Positions 1 through 8,205 of a stretch of DNA of 64,000 bases are shown here, in pieces. Within the stretch, counting starts at the first letter, position 1, and the number at the start of each line of letters is the position of its first letter. Source of the stretch: Prauserella_A oleivorans (GTDB lineage Bacteria > Actinomycetota > Actinomycetes > Mycobacteriales > Pseudonocardiaceae); the NCBI RefSeq assembly GCF_042685745.1, contig NZ_JBHUNT010000001.1, positions 4,650,001 through 4,714,000 of the forward strand. Direction: 5' to 3'. The notes under the pieces are model-generated. The model was given only the letters and a program-made list of their open reading frames with translations. It made no database searches and was not told the origin of the DNA. The translations under genes were made by a program, and so were the position numbers.

Positions 1-294
1 CTCCTCGTCGTGCTGCACGTGGACGACCACGTCGACGTAGTCGAGCAGCACCCAGCGCCCTTCACGGGCACCTTCCCTGCGCACCGGCTTGTGCCCGGCT
101 TTGCTCAGTTTCTCCTCGACGTTGTCCACGATGGCGCCGACCTGCCGCTCGTTGGGCGCCGACGCGATGACGAACGCGTCGGTGATCACAAGGCGTTCGG
201 AGACGTCGAGCACGACGATGTCGGTCGCCTTCTTGTCCGCAGCCGCATGCGCGGCCGCGGTCGCGAGGTCACGTGCTTCGGCCGTCGCTGCCAC
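1..294 (-). CDS. rsfS: Ribosomal silencing factor RsfS (3' end cut by window edge)
   Basis: RsfS binds ribosomal protein uL14 and blocks subunit joining when nutrients are short. The translated start reads MAATAEARDLATAAAHAAAD, followed by KKATDIVVLDVSERLVITDAF, a typical RsfS/Iojap core, and later a segment rich in acidic and histidine residues. The GTG start at 294 is chosen because GGAGG lies 8 bases upstream and the family usually begins close to this alanine-rich helix. The 98 codons seen cover most of the roughly 110-130 residue family; the C terminus runs off base 1. It lies just downstream of nadD in the same direction, the common actinobacterial nadD-rsfS pair, so co-transcription across the 63-base gap is likely. 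Confidence 0.93.
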   Translation of the reverse strand, partial: MAATAEARDLATAAAHAAADKKATDIVVLDVSERLVITDAFVIASAPNERQVGAIVDNVEEKLSKAGHKPVRREGAREGRWVLLDYVDVVVHVQHDEE

Positions 295-357
295 GGTGCT
301 TCCTCCGGAATCGAACGTGCGTCCGCTGCAGAGTACCCGGCGACGCCGACAGCCTGG

Positions 358-954
358 TCAGCTCGGGTCCGCGCGGTACAGCCTGCGCTTGTCGATGTAA
401 CGCACGACACCGTCGGGGACGAGGTACCAGACCGGTTCGCCGCGCCGCACGCGCTCCCGGCACCCGGTGGAGGAGATCGCCATGGCGGTGACCTCCACGA
501 GGCTCACCTTGCCTCGCGGAAGGTGGTGGTCGTCGAGCTGATATCCGGGCCGCGTGACACCGATGAAGTGCGCGTAGGCGAACAGCTCGTCGGCGTCGCG
601 CCAGGTGAGGATCTGCTCGAGCGCGTCGGCACCGGTGATGAAGAACAGCTCGTCGTCGGGGTACTCGGCGTGCAGGTCGCGGAGGGTGTCGATGGTGTAG
701 GTCTGGCCGCCGCGGTCGATGTCCACCCTGCTCACCGAGAACACGGGGTTCGACGCGGTGGCGATCACCGTCATCAGATACCGGTCCTCGGCCTTGGAGA
801 CGACGCGGTCGGCCTTCTGCCAGGGCTGGCCGGTGGGAACGAAGATGACCTCGTCGAGCTCGAACCGGGCCTGGACCTCACTGGCGGCGACGAGGTGACC
901 GTGATGCACGGGGTCGAACGTTCCCCCCATCACCCCTATGCGGCGTGGCGACAT
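358..954 (-). CDS. nadD: Nicotinate-nucleotide adenylyltransferase
   Basis: NadD joins nicotinate mononucleotide with ATP to give deamido-NAD in NAD synthesis. The 198-residue product starts MSPRRIGVMGGTFDPVHHGH, with the GGTFDP turn and HxGH nucleotidyltransferase motif at about residues 10-20. The late motif reads ISSTGCRERV, a variant of the usual ISSTxIR (Cys in place of Ile), at about residues 160-169. The frame stays open far upstream, but ATG 954 puts the motif at the expected position. A TATAGG -10-like box at 965-970 is 10 bases before the start, so the mRNA leader would be only a few bases. rsfS follows downstream. Confidence 0.95.
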   Translation of the reverse strand: MSPRRIGVMGGTFDPVHHGHLVAASEVQARFELDEVIFVPTGQPWQKADRVVSKAEDRYLMTVIATASNPVFSVSRVDIDRGGQTYTIDTLRDLHAEYPDDELFFITGADALEQILTWRDADELFAYAHFIGVTRPGYQLDDHHLPRGKVSLVEVTAMAISSTGCRERVRRGEPVWYLVPDGVVRYIDKRRLYRADPS

Positions 955-980
955 GAGAAGCAACCCTATACACACTGGTC

Positions 981-1035
981 GCCCGTGCCGTGCGGGTCGG
1001 CCCTCCCCTGCCGGGTCGACCCGCACGGCACGGGC
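981..1035. repeat. Perfect 19-bp inverted repeat between nadD and rqlH
   Basis: Bases 981-999 (starting GCCCGTGCCGTGCGGG) are the exact reverse complement of 1017-1035, with a 17-base loop at 1000-1016. It lies in the 283-bp gap between the divergent genes nadD (start 954) and rqlH (start 1238), just upstream of the nadD -10-like box at 965-970. It could be a terminator for leftward transcription arriving from upstream, or a binding site for a dimeric regulator. No T-run follows on either strand. Function is inferred only from position and symmetry. Confidence 0.85.
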
Positions 1036-1237
1036 CCAGGAGCGGGCGATCTGGGGGGCGTCGCCCGGCTCTGCCGGCTCCCCGTCGCCGACACCGTGGG
1101 GACCGGCGTCCGGAACCAGCATGACGCCGAACCCAGATGTGACCTGTAACACAATACGGCAGGAATGCGGCGCGACCTCTCCATTCGCACCGGGCGACGG
1201 CGGACATCGTCGGCGTCGTCCTGTACAGCTGGATTCC

Positions 1238-3343
1238 GTGGACACCGAGACCCTTCGCCGGCGCGCCGAGACCCTGCTGCACGCGCTCGCCGGCGAGCAC
1301 GCACACCTGCGCGACGACCAATGGACCGCCATCCGGGCGCTGGTCGCCGAGAAGCGGCGAGCACTCGTGGTGCAGCGCACCGGCTGGGGCAAGTCGGCCG
1401 TGTACTTCCTGGCGACCGCGTTGCTGCGGGAGCAGGGAGCGGGGCCGACGGTCATCATCTCACCGCTGCTCGCCTTGATGCGCAACCAGATCGCCGCCGC
1501 CGCGCGCGCCGGGATCCACGCCGCCACCATGAACTCGGCGAATCAGCAGGAGTGGGACGCGGTGCAGGCGGACATCGCCGCCGGCGAGGTCGACGTGCTC
1601 CTGGTGAGCCCGGAACGGCTCAACAATCCGGATTTCCGCGACACCGTTCTCCCGAAGCTCGCCGCCACGGCGGGATTGCTGGTCGTCGACGAGGCGCACT
1701 GCATCTCCGATTGGGGTCACGACTTCCGGCCCGACTACCGCAGACTGCGCACGCTGCTCGCCGACCTGCCCGACGGCGTCCCGGTGCTCGCGACCACGGC
1801 CACCGCCAACGACCGGGTGGTCACCGATGTCGCCGATCAGCTCGGGCTCGGACACCGCTCCGACACGCTGGTGCTGCGCGGTCCGCTGGACCGGGAGAGC
1901 CTGCGGCTGGCCGTGGTCCGGCTGCCGACCGAGGCCGCCCGGCTCGCGTGGCTGGCGCAGCACCTGGACGAGCTGCCGGGTTCGGGGATCGTCTACACGC
2001 TCACGGTCGCCGCCGCCCACGACGTCGCCGCGTTGCTCGCCGCACGCGGCTACCCGGTGACCGCCTACACCGGCAAGTCCGATCCCGCCGACCGGCAGGC
2101 GGCCGAGGACGACCTGCTCGCCAACCGGGTCAAGGCCCTCGTCGCGACGTCGGCACTGGGGATGGGCTTCGACAAGCCGGACCTGGGCTTCGTGGTCCAT
2201 CTGGGCGCGCCCTCCTCGCCGATCGCCTACTACCAGCAGGTCGGCCGGGCCGGCCGTGGCGTGCGACGAGCCGAGGTGGTGCTGCTGCCCGGGCCCGAGG
2301 ACGTCGAGATCTGGAACTACTTCGGCTCGCTCGCCTTCCCCGACGAGCAGCGCGTGACGCAGGTCCTCAACGCTCTCGCCTACGCCGACCGTCCACTGTC
2401 GACGGCCGCGCTCGAGCCGATGGTGGAGCTGTCGCGTTCCCGGCTCGAGATGGTGCTGAAGGTCCTCGACGTCGACGGTGCCGTGCGCCGGGTCAAGGGC
2501 GGCTGGATGGCGACCGGCGAGGAGTGGCACTACGACGCCGAACGGTACGAGCGGGTTCGGCAGTCCCGGGCCGCGGAACAGCGCGCGATGCTCGACTACC
2601 TCGCGACCACGGGTTGCCGCATGGAGTTCCTGCGCCGCCAGCTGGACGACCCGGAGGCGGCACCGTGCGGGCGCTGCGACAACTGCACGGGAACGTACTG
2701 GCCCGCCGACGTCGCGGACGGTATCGCCCGGGAGACCGCCGAAGCACTCGACCGGCCCGGCGTGGAGATCGCTCCTCGCCGCCAGTGGCCGACCGGCCTG
2801 GCCGCCCTGGACGTGCCCGTATCGGGGCGGATCGCCAAGGAGGAGCAAGCCGAGCCAGGCCGTGTGGTGGGCAGGCTCACCGATGTGGGCTGGGGCCGCA
2901 GGCTCCGCGAACTGCTCGGGCCACAGGCCGCGGACGGTCCCCTTCCGGATGCCGTGTTCCAGGCGTGCGTCTCCGTGCTGGCGTCGTGGGACTGGGCGCA
3001 ACGTCCGGTCGGTGTGGTGGCGATGGGTTCACACCGCCGCCCGCAGCTCGTCCACGAACTGGCAACCCGGCTGGCCCGGATCGGCCGGCTGCCGTTCCTG
3101 GGCGCGCTGGAGGTGCACGGGCCTCCACCCCGCCAGGCCAACAGTGCACTGAGGCTGGCAGACCTGTGGCAGCGCCTGCGCCTCCCGCTGGACCTGCACG
3201 CCACGCTGGCCGGCATCGACGGCCCGGTGCTGCTGGTGGACGACCTCGTCGACACGGGCTGGACGATGACCGTCGCCACCCGCCTGCTGCGGCAGGCCGG
3301 GGCGCCCGCCGTGCTGCCGTTCGCCCTCGCCTCGACCAGCTGA
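1238..3343 (+). CDS. rqlH: RecQ-like helicase with C-terminal phosphoribosyltransferase-like domain (RqlH type)
   Basis: A superfamily 2 DNA helicase of 701 residues. Walker A reads QRTGWGKS near residue 50, the DEAH box VVDEAHC near 150, and motif VI QVGRAGRG near 335. A cysteine cluster (C near 461 and CGRCDNC near 478) forms the RecQ zinc module. RecQ winged-helix and HRDC domains are not evident. Instead the C terminus carries VLLVDDLVDTGWT near 665, the PRPP-binding loop of type I phosphoribosyltransferases. This arrangement matches the mycobacterial RqlH clade, reported as an ATP-dependent 3'-5' translocase and helicase. The GTG at 1238 is preferred because the upstream in-frame sequence is low-complexity and overlaps the inverted repeat. 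Function of the C-terminal domain is unknown. Monocistronic by position. Confidence 0.88.
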   Translation: MDTETLRRRAETLLHALAGEHAHLRDDQWTAIRALVAEKRRALVVQRTGWGKSAVYFLATALLREQGAGPTVIISPLLALMRNQIAAAARAGIHAATMNSANQQEWDAVQADIAAGEVDVLLVSPERLNNPDFRDTVLPKLAATAGLLVVDEAHCISDWGHDFRPDYRRLRTLLADLPDGVPVLATTATANDRVVTDVADQLGLGHRSDTLVLRGPLDRESLRLAVVRLPTEAARLAWLAQHLDELPGSGIVYTLTVAAAHDVAALLAARGYPVTAYTGKSDPADRQAAEDDLLANRVKALVATSALGMGFDKPDLGFVVHLGAPSSPIAYYQQVGRAGRGVRRAEVVLLPGPEDVEIWNYFGSLAFPDEQRVTQVLNALAYADRPLSTAALEPMVELSRSRLEMVLKVLDVDGAVRRVKGGWMATGEEWHYDAERYERVRQSRAAEQRAMLDYLATTGCRMEFLRRQLDDPEAAPCGRCDNCTGTYWPADVADGIARETAEALDRPGVEIAPRRQWPTGLAALDVPVSGRIAKEEQAEPGRVVGRLTDVGWGRRLRELLGPQAADGPLPDAVFQACVSVLASWDWAQRPVGVVAMGSHRRPQLVHELATRLARIGRLPFLGALEVHGPPPRQANSALRLADLWQRLRLPLDLHATLAGIDGPVLLVDDLVDTGWTMTVATRLLRQAGAPAVLPFALASTS

Positions 3344-3463
3344 TGGCGGCGAACCGGCGGCGTAGGTCGCGGCCACTCGCCCGTTGCCGGGTTGGAGACC
3401 TTCCGCGTCACCCGATGGTGTGGCAAAGTGCCTCCGCACACCACACCGACGTGGAGGATCGCC

Positions 3464-4744
3464 ATGGTCGAGTCGAACGTGAATGCGTCCGTCCCGCACC
3501 GGTTGCCCGTGCGCAGGCTGTTCGCCGCCAGTGTCGGCAACGCCCTGGAATGGTTCGACTGGACCATCTACGCGACGTTCAGCATCTACTTCGCGAGCGC
3601 CTTCTTCCCAGGCGACCTGGCCCAGATCAACACCTTCGCGACCTACGCGCTGGCGTTTTTCTTCCGCCCGCTCGGCGGGATGTTGATCGGCCGGTTCGCG
3701 GACGTCCGGGGCCGTCGGCCGGCCATGATCTTCACCATCGTGCTGATGGCGGGTGGCTCGATCCTCATCGGCATTCTGCCGACGTTCGAACAGGTGGGCT
3801 GGCTGGCGCCGATTCTGCTGCTGGTGGCGCGGATCGCGCAGGGCCTCTCGCTCGGCGGCGAGGTCTCCAACGCCTCGGCCTACCTCGGGGAGATCGCGCC
3901 GGCGGAGCGGCGGGGGCGCTACTCGTCGTTCTTCTACATCTCCACCGGCAGTGCGGTCCTCATCGCCTCGTTGCTCGGCTTCGTCCTGGCCCGGCTGATG
4001 ACCGAGGAGCAGATGAACGCCTGGGGTTGGCGGCTGCCGTTCCTGCTCGGCGGCGTGCTCGGGCTGATCGGGCTGTGGTTGCGGTCGACGCTGGCGGAAA
4101 CGGAACAGTTCCAGGACAACAAGGCCGTGGCCCGTCGCGTGCGGCGTCCGTTGCTCACCACGTTGCGCGAGCATCCCAAGGCGGTCGGGCAGCTCGTAGG
4201 CTTCACGATGCTGTCGACGCTGTGCTACTACACCTTCTTCAGCGCACTGACCCCGTTCGCGGTGAACTCCCGCGGCGCCGACGACGTCGATGTGTTCCTG
4301 GCGCTCTCGATCGCGACGGCGTTGTTCGTGGCCCTGCAGTACCCCATGGGTGCCCTGTCGGACCGGTTCGGCCGCAAGCCGCAGCTTCTGGCGTGGTCGG
4401 CCGCAACCGCCGTGCTCATCGTTCCACTGTCGACACTCGTGCGGCCGGGGCTGGGTGGCCTGCTCGTGGTGTTCTGTGTCGGCCTCGGGCTCTACACCGC
4501 GATGACCTCGATCGCGCCCGCGATCATGAGCGAGATGTTCCCGACATCACTGCGCGCGCTGGGCATCGGCGCCTGGTACAACCTGACGGTGGCGACCTTC
4601 GGCGGCACGGCGCCACTGATCATCACCGCGCTCTCCGACGCGGGCGCGTCGGTGGCGTTCTTCTGGTACGTGGCGGCCGGAGCCGCGATCGCCTTCCTGG
4701 TGATCCTGCGGCTGCCCGAAACGCGTGGCACCGAGCTGCGTTAG
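3464..4744 (+). CDS. MFS transporter, metabolite:H+ symporter type
   Basis: A 426-residue membrane protein with about 12 hydrophobic segments. The N-terminal SVGNALEWFDWTIYATFS and the later FRPLGGMLIGRFADVRGRRP loop (between helices 2 and 3) are hallmarks of the metabolite:H+ symporter group of the major facilitator superfamily (alpha-ketoglutarate, citrate, proline/betaine, shikimate carriers). The start ATG 3464 has GGAGG 7 bases upstream. Substrate cannot be read from sequence. It follows rqlH after 120 bases and converges on proB with only 11 bases between stop codons. Confidence 0.85.
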   Translation: MVESNVNASVPHRLPVRRLFAASVGNALEWFDWTIYATFSIYFASAFFPGDLAQINTFATYALAFFFRPLGGMLIGRFADVRGRRPAMIFTIVLMAGGSILIGILPTFEQVGWLAPILLLVARIAQGLSLGGEVSNASAYLGEIAPAERRGRYSSFFYISTGSAVLIASLLGFVLARLMTEEQMNAWGWRLPFLLGGVLGLIGLWLRSTLAETEQFQDNKAVARRVRRPLLTTLREHPKAVGQLVGFTMLSTLCYYTFFSALTPFAVNSRGADDVDVFLALSIATALFVALQYPMGALSDRFGRKPQLLAWSAATAVLIVPLSTLVRPGLGGLLVVFCVGLGLYTAMTSIAPAIMSEMFPTSLRALGIGAWYNLTVATFGGTAPLIITALSDAGASVAFFWYVAAGAAIAFLVILRLPETRGTELR

Positions 4745-4755
4745 CGCTGCCAAGG

Positions 4756-5868
4756 TCACCGCAGGCGCAGTGGCACGAGGTCGTCGGCGTGCACGACCTC
4801 GCGGCGCTGTTCCTCCGGCAGCTCATGCGTCGAGCGCCCGATGAGCTCCGGCAGCTCGGTGACGTCGTACGCCACGACACCACGGGCCACGACGCGCTGA
4901 GCCGGGTCGACCAGGTCCACGACGTCGCCTGCCTGGAAGTCGCCGTCGACACCGACGATGCCTGCGGCGAGCAGCGACCGTCGCCGGCGCACAACGGCGG
5001 CGACGGCTCCGTCGTCGAGATACAGCCGCCCCTGGGGCCCGGCGGCGTATCCGAGCCAGAACCGCCGCGCGGAGAGCCGTTTGCCCGCGGCCGCGAACGC
5101 GGTACCGACGTCGGCGAGACCCAGGGCCTTCTCGGCGTCCGAGGCGGCTGCGATGAGCGCCGGGATCCCGCTCGACGCGGCAGTCCGCGCGGCCGCCACC
5201 TTCGACATCATCCCGCCCGTTCCGAGCCCGGAACTGGACATCCCGACGGCCAGACCGTCCAGATCGGACTCCCCGGCGACCTCGGCGATCTTACGCGTGC
5301 CCCCGGCCCGTGGGTCACCGTCGTACAGGGCGTCCACATCGGACAGGAGTATGAGCCCATCCGCCTGGATGAGGTGCGCGACGAGCGCGGCGAGCCGATC
5401 GTTGTCGCCGAACCGGATCTCCTCGGTGGCGACGGTGTCGTTCTCGTTGACCACCGGCACGGCGCCGAGCGAGAGCAGGCGCGCGAACGTCCGCTCGGCG
5501 TTGCGGTAATGCGATCGTCGTACGACGTCGTTCGACGTGAGCAGCACCTGGCCGACAGTGAGCGAGTACCGGCCGAAGGACTCCGCGTAGGCGTGCGCGA
5601 GCGCGAGCTGCCCGACGCTCGCCGCCGCCTGCTGCGTGGCGAGGTCGCGCGGGCGCTTGCCGAGAGAAAGGGGCGCGAGCCCCGCGCCGATGGCCCCGGA
5701 CGACACGAGCACGATCTGGGTGTCCCGGGACAGCCGGTCGGCGATCGCGTCGACCAGCGCATCGAGCCGGGAGACGTCCAGCCCGCTACCGGCACTCGTC
5801 AACGCGGACGACCCGACCTTGACGACAAGGCGTTTGGCGGCGGCGATCGCCTCTCGTGCGTCACTCAC
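4756..5868 (-). CDS. proB: Glutamate 5-kinase
   Basis: Catalyses ATP-dependent phosphorylation of glutamate, the first step of proline synthesis. The 370-residue protein has an N-terminal amino-acid-kinase domain (KRLVVKVGSSALTSAG near residue 13, LVSSGAIGAGLAPL near 55, VPVVNENDTVATEE near 135) and a C-terminal PUA-like domain beginning near 275, the full-length bacterial form. The GTG start at 5868 lies inside the end of obgE, an 8-base overlap, so the two are translationally linked. The usual partner proA is not in this window. Confidence 0.96.
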   Translation of the reverse strand: MSDAREAIAAAKRLVVKVGSSALTSAGSGLDVSRLDALVDAIADRLSRDTQIVLVSSGAIGAGLAPLSLGKRPRDLATQQAAASVGQLALAHAYAESFGRYSLTVGQVLLTSNDVVRRSHYRNAERTFARLLSLGAVPVVNENDTVATEEIRFGDNDRLAALVAHLIQADGLILLSDVDALYDGDPRAGGTRKIAEVAGESDLDGLAVGMSSSGLGTGGMMSKVAAARTAASSGIPALIAAASDAEKALGLADVGTAFAAAGKRLSARRFWLGYAAGPQGRLYLDDGAVAAVVRRRRSLLAAGIVGVDGDFQAGDVVDLVDPAQRVVARGVVAYDVTELPELIGRSTHELPEEQRREVVHADDLVPLRLR

Positions 5869-7336
5869 GGGCGTCCTCGTCGGACGGGTCGGCGTCGTCG
5901 GCGTCGTTCGAGCCGGTACCGCTCCGGCGGAGCCGCCGCGCTTCCTTCCGCTCGGCGGCGGTCACGCGGGAGTGGTTCTCCAGGCGCGGGTCGGTGCCGC
6001 GTCCGGCGAGGTGTGTGGCGACGCCCGGGGTCGACGGTTCCCAGTCGAAGGTGTAGTCGCCGATGGTCACGGGACACCCAGGCTCGGCGCCCATCCTCGC
6101 GAGCTCCTCCTCCACGCCGAGCCGGTTGAGGCGGTCGGCGAGATACCCGATGGCTTCGTCGTTGCCGAAATCCGTCTGCCGCACCCAGCGCTCGGGGCGC
6201 TTGCCGCGCACGATGAAACCGCCCGGCTCCTCCGGGTCCGGTTCGATGGAGAAGCCGGCGTCGTCCACGGCCGGGGGTGACAGGACGATCTTGGTCGGCG
6301 TGGCGGCGGGCAGCGAGGCCCGGTAACGCTCGACGATCTCGCCGAGCGCGAAGCCGAGTTCCCGCAGGCCCTGCCTGGACACGGTCGACACCTCGAACAC
6401 GCGCAGGCCACGCGCCTCGAGTTCGGGACGCACGAGCTCGGCCAGCTCGGCCGCGTCGGGCACGTCGATCTTGTTCAGCACCACCACGCGGGGCCGTTCG
6501 GCGAGGTCGCCACCGAGCGCGGGTGTGTAGCGCGCCAGCTCGTTCTCGAGCGCGTCGACGTCCGAAATGGGGTCGCGGTTCGGCTCGTAGGTCGCACAGT
6601 CGATGACGTGCACCAGGACGGCACAGCGCTCGATGTGGCGCAGGAAATCCAGGCCGAGGCCCTTGCCCTCGCTCGCGCCCGGAATGAGCCCCGGCACGTC
6701 GGCCATGGTGAACACGGTGTCACCCGCGGTCACCACACCGAGGTTCGGGACGAGTGTGGTGAACGGGTAGTCGGCGATCTTCGGCTTGGCGGAGGAGAGC
6801 ACCGAGATCAGCGACGACTTACCGGCGGACGGGAAGCCGAGCAGGCCGACGTCCGCGACGGACCGGAGCTCCAGGACCAGGTCTCGAGCCTCGCCCGGCT
6901 CACCGAGCAGCGCGAAACCGGGTGCCTTGCGCGCCCGCGAGGCGAGCGCGGCGTTACCGAGCCCGCCACGGCCGCCCTTGGCCGCGACGAAGGTCGTGCC
7001 CGCGCCGATGAGGTCGGCGAGCACTTCCCCGTCCTCGGTGAGTACCACCGTGCCGTCGGGCACTCGGAGCTCCAGGGACTCCCCTGCCGCGCCGTTGCGG
7101 TTGCTGCCCTGGCCGGGCTTGCCGTTGCCCGCGCGTGCGTGCGGACGGAAATGGAAGTCGAGCAGCGTGTGGACGCCGGGGTCGACGACGAGCAGGACGT
7201 CACCGCCGTTGCCGCCGTTGCCGCCGTCGGGGCCACCGAGCGGCTTGAACTTCTCGCGGTGCACCGAGGCACACCCGTTGCCACCGTTGCCGGCGGCAAG
7301 GTGGATCACCGCACGGTCGACGAAGCGGGATGCCAT
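5861..7336 (-). CDS. obgE: GTPase Obg/CgtA
   Basis: Essential GTPase linked to 50S ribosome assembly and growth control. The 491-residue product begins MASRFVDRAVIHLAAGNGGN, the start of the glycine-rich Obg fold (about 1-160). The G domain follows, with GFPSAGKSSL near 165, DVPGLIPGA near 210 and NKID near 285. A C-terminal OCT domain and a charged tail end the protein. The start ATG 7336 has AGGAAAGG upstream; an in-frame start further out lacks family support. It sits downstream of rpmA, separated by a strong hairpin, and overlaps proB by 8 bases. Confidence 0.96.
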   Translation of the reverse strand: MASRFVDRAVIHLAAGNGGNGCASVHREKFKPLGGPDGGNGGNGGDVLLVVDPGVHTLLDFHFRPHARAGNGKPGQGSNRNGAAGESLELRVPDGTVVLTEDGEVLADLIGAGTTFVAAKGGRGGLGNAALASRARKAPGFALLGEPGEARDLVLELRSVADVGLLGFPSAGKSSLISVLSSAKPKIADYPFTTLVPNLGVVTAGDTVFTMADVPGLIPGASEGKGLGLDFLRHIERCAVLVHVIDCATYEPNRDPISDVDALENELARYTPALGGDLAERPRVVVLNKIDVPDAAELAELVRPELEARGLRVFEVSTVSRQGLRELGFALGEIVERYRASLPAATPTKIVLSPPAVDDAGFSIEPDPEEPGGFIVRGKRPERWVRQTDFGNDEAIGYLADRLNRLGVEEELARMGAEPGCPVTIGDYTFDWEPSTPGVATHLAGRGTDPRLENHSRVTAAERKEARRLRRSGTGSNDADDADPSDEDARE

Positions 7337-7377
7337 ATGCGTGCCTTTCCTGCGGGAAGGAGGTCCTTCATACACAA

Positions 7378-7418
7378 ACGAGGGGCGGGACCGGAGGTGT
7401 TCCGGGCCCGCCCCTCGT
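7378..7418 (-). terminator. Hairpin between rpmA and obgE
   Basis: A 12-bp perfect stem (7378-7389 with 7407-7418, ACGAGGGGCGGG and its complement) continues after one mismatch into a 5-bp stem (CCGGA/TCCGG) with a 5-base loop. On the minus strand it is followed by TTGTGTAT, a weak T-rich tail. It sits 31 bases after rpmA and 41 before obgE, so it probably attenuates read-through from the abundant ribosomal-protein message into obgE. Confidence 0.8.
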
Positions 7419-7449
7419 TCGAATGCTGTAATGCGCTGGTCGGGCCGGC

Positions 7450-7707
7450 TCAGGCCTCGACCGGGACCACGTTGACGGTCTTGCGGCCACGCTTGGTGCC
7501 GAACTCGACCGCACCGGCGGCCAGAGCGAACAGCGTGTCGTCGCCGCCGCGACCGACGTTCGTGCCGGGGTGGAACTTGGTGCCGCGCTGCCGAACCAGG
7601 ATCTCACCCGACTTGACGACCTGACCGCCGAACCGCTTGACGCCGAGGTACTTCGGGTTGGAGTCACGGCCGTTGCGAGAGCTGGACGCGCCCTTCTTGT
7701 GTGCCAT
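7450..7707 (-). CDS. rpmA: 50S ribosomal protein bL27
   Basis: An 85-residue basic protein beginning MAHKKGASSSRNGRDSNPKY and containing KRFGGQVVKSGEILVRQRGT, diagnostic for L27, which lies near the peptidyl-transferase centre. The actinobacterial form has no cleavable N-terminal extension. GAGG lies upstream of ATG 7707. It follows rplU by 32 bases, the conserved rplU-rpmA pair. Confidence 0.98.
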   Translation of the reverse strand: MAHKKGASSSRNGRDSNPKYLGVKRFGGQVVKSGEILVRQRGTKFHPGTNVGRGGDDTLFALAAGAVEFGTKRGRKTVNVVPVEA

Positions 7708-7739
7708 CGCTGGTCACTCTCCTCTTAGAAGCAACAGCC

Positions 7740-8054
7740 TTACTTGTTGATGCCGGTGACCTCAATGCGGGTCAGCTTCTGCCGGTGACCCTGCCGCTTG
7801 TGGTAGCCGGTCTTGTTCTTGAACTTGTGGATGCGGATCTTGGGACCCTTGGTCTGCTCGACGACCTTGCCGGTGACCGAAACCTTCGCCAGCGCGTCGG
7901 CGTCCGTGGTGACATCGCCGCCGTCGACATAGAGCACGGCGGGGAAGGTGTGCTCGGTGCCCGGCTCGCCCTCGAGCTTCTCGACCTCGACGACATCGCC
8001 AACGGCGACCTTGTACTGCTTGCCGCCGGTCTGGACGACTGCATACGCCGACAC
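7740..8054 (-). CDS. rplU: 50S ribosomal protein bL21
   Basis: A 104-residue protein beginning (GTG) MSAYAVVQTGGKQYKVAVGD and ending with a basic KTGYHKRQGHRQKLT tail, the normal L21 length and motifs. GTG 8054 is chosen because AGGAG lies 7 bases upstream and the family starts at this point; the open frame upstream has no L21 similarity. First gene of the rplU-rpmA operon. The 151-base leader to rne holds a small hairpin (8137-8142 with 8148-8153), possibly part of a ribosomal-protein leader. Confidence 0.97.
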   Translation of the reverse strand: MSAYAVVQTGGKQYKVAVGDVVEVEKLEGEPGTEHTFPAVLYVDGGDVTTDADALAKVSVTGKVVEQTKGPKIRIHKFKNKTGYHKRQGHRQKLTRIEVTGINK

Positions 8055-8205
8055 GGAAGTCTCCTGCTTGCTCGACTGTGGGTGGGGGCTCACGCGACCG
8101 TTCCACTCTGGGTGGTCCGGCATTCGCGCGTAGCGACCCGCTCCAACAGCGGGCCGCAATACAGCTTACGTGCCGCCTGGTGACGCTGAGACACCGGGGT
8201 CGCCA

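Noticed and set aside
1165..6129. An open frame of 1654 codons on the plus strand across rqlH, the MFS gene, proB and obgE
   Set aside because: It is arginine- and alanine-rich and only reflects GC-rich codon bias; four well-supported genes occupy the same bases in other frames.
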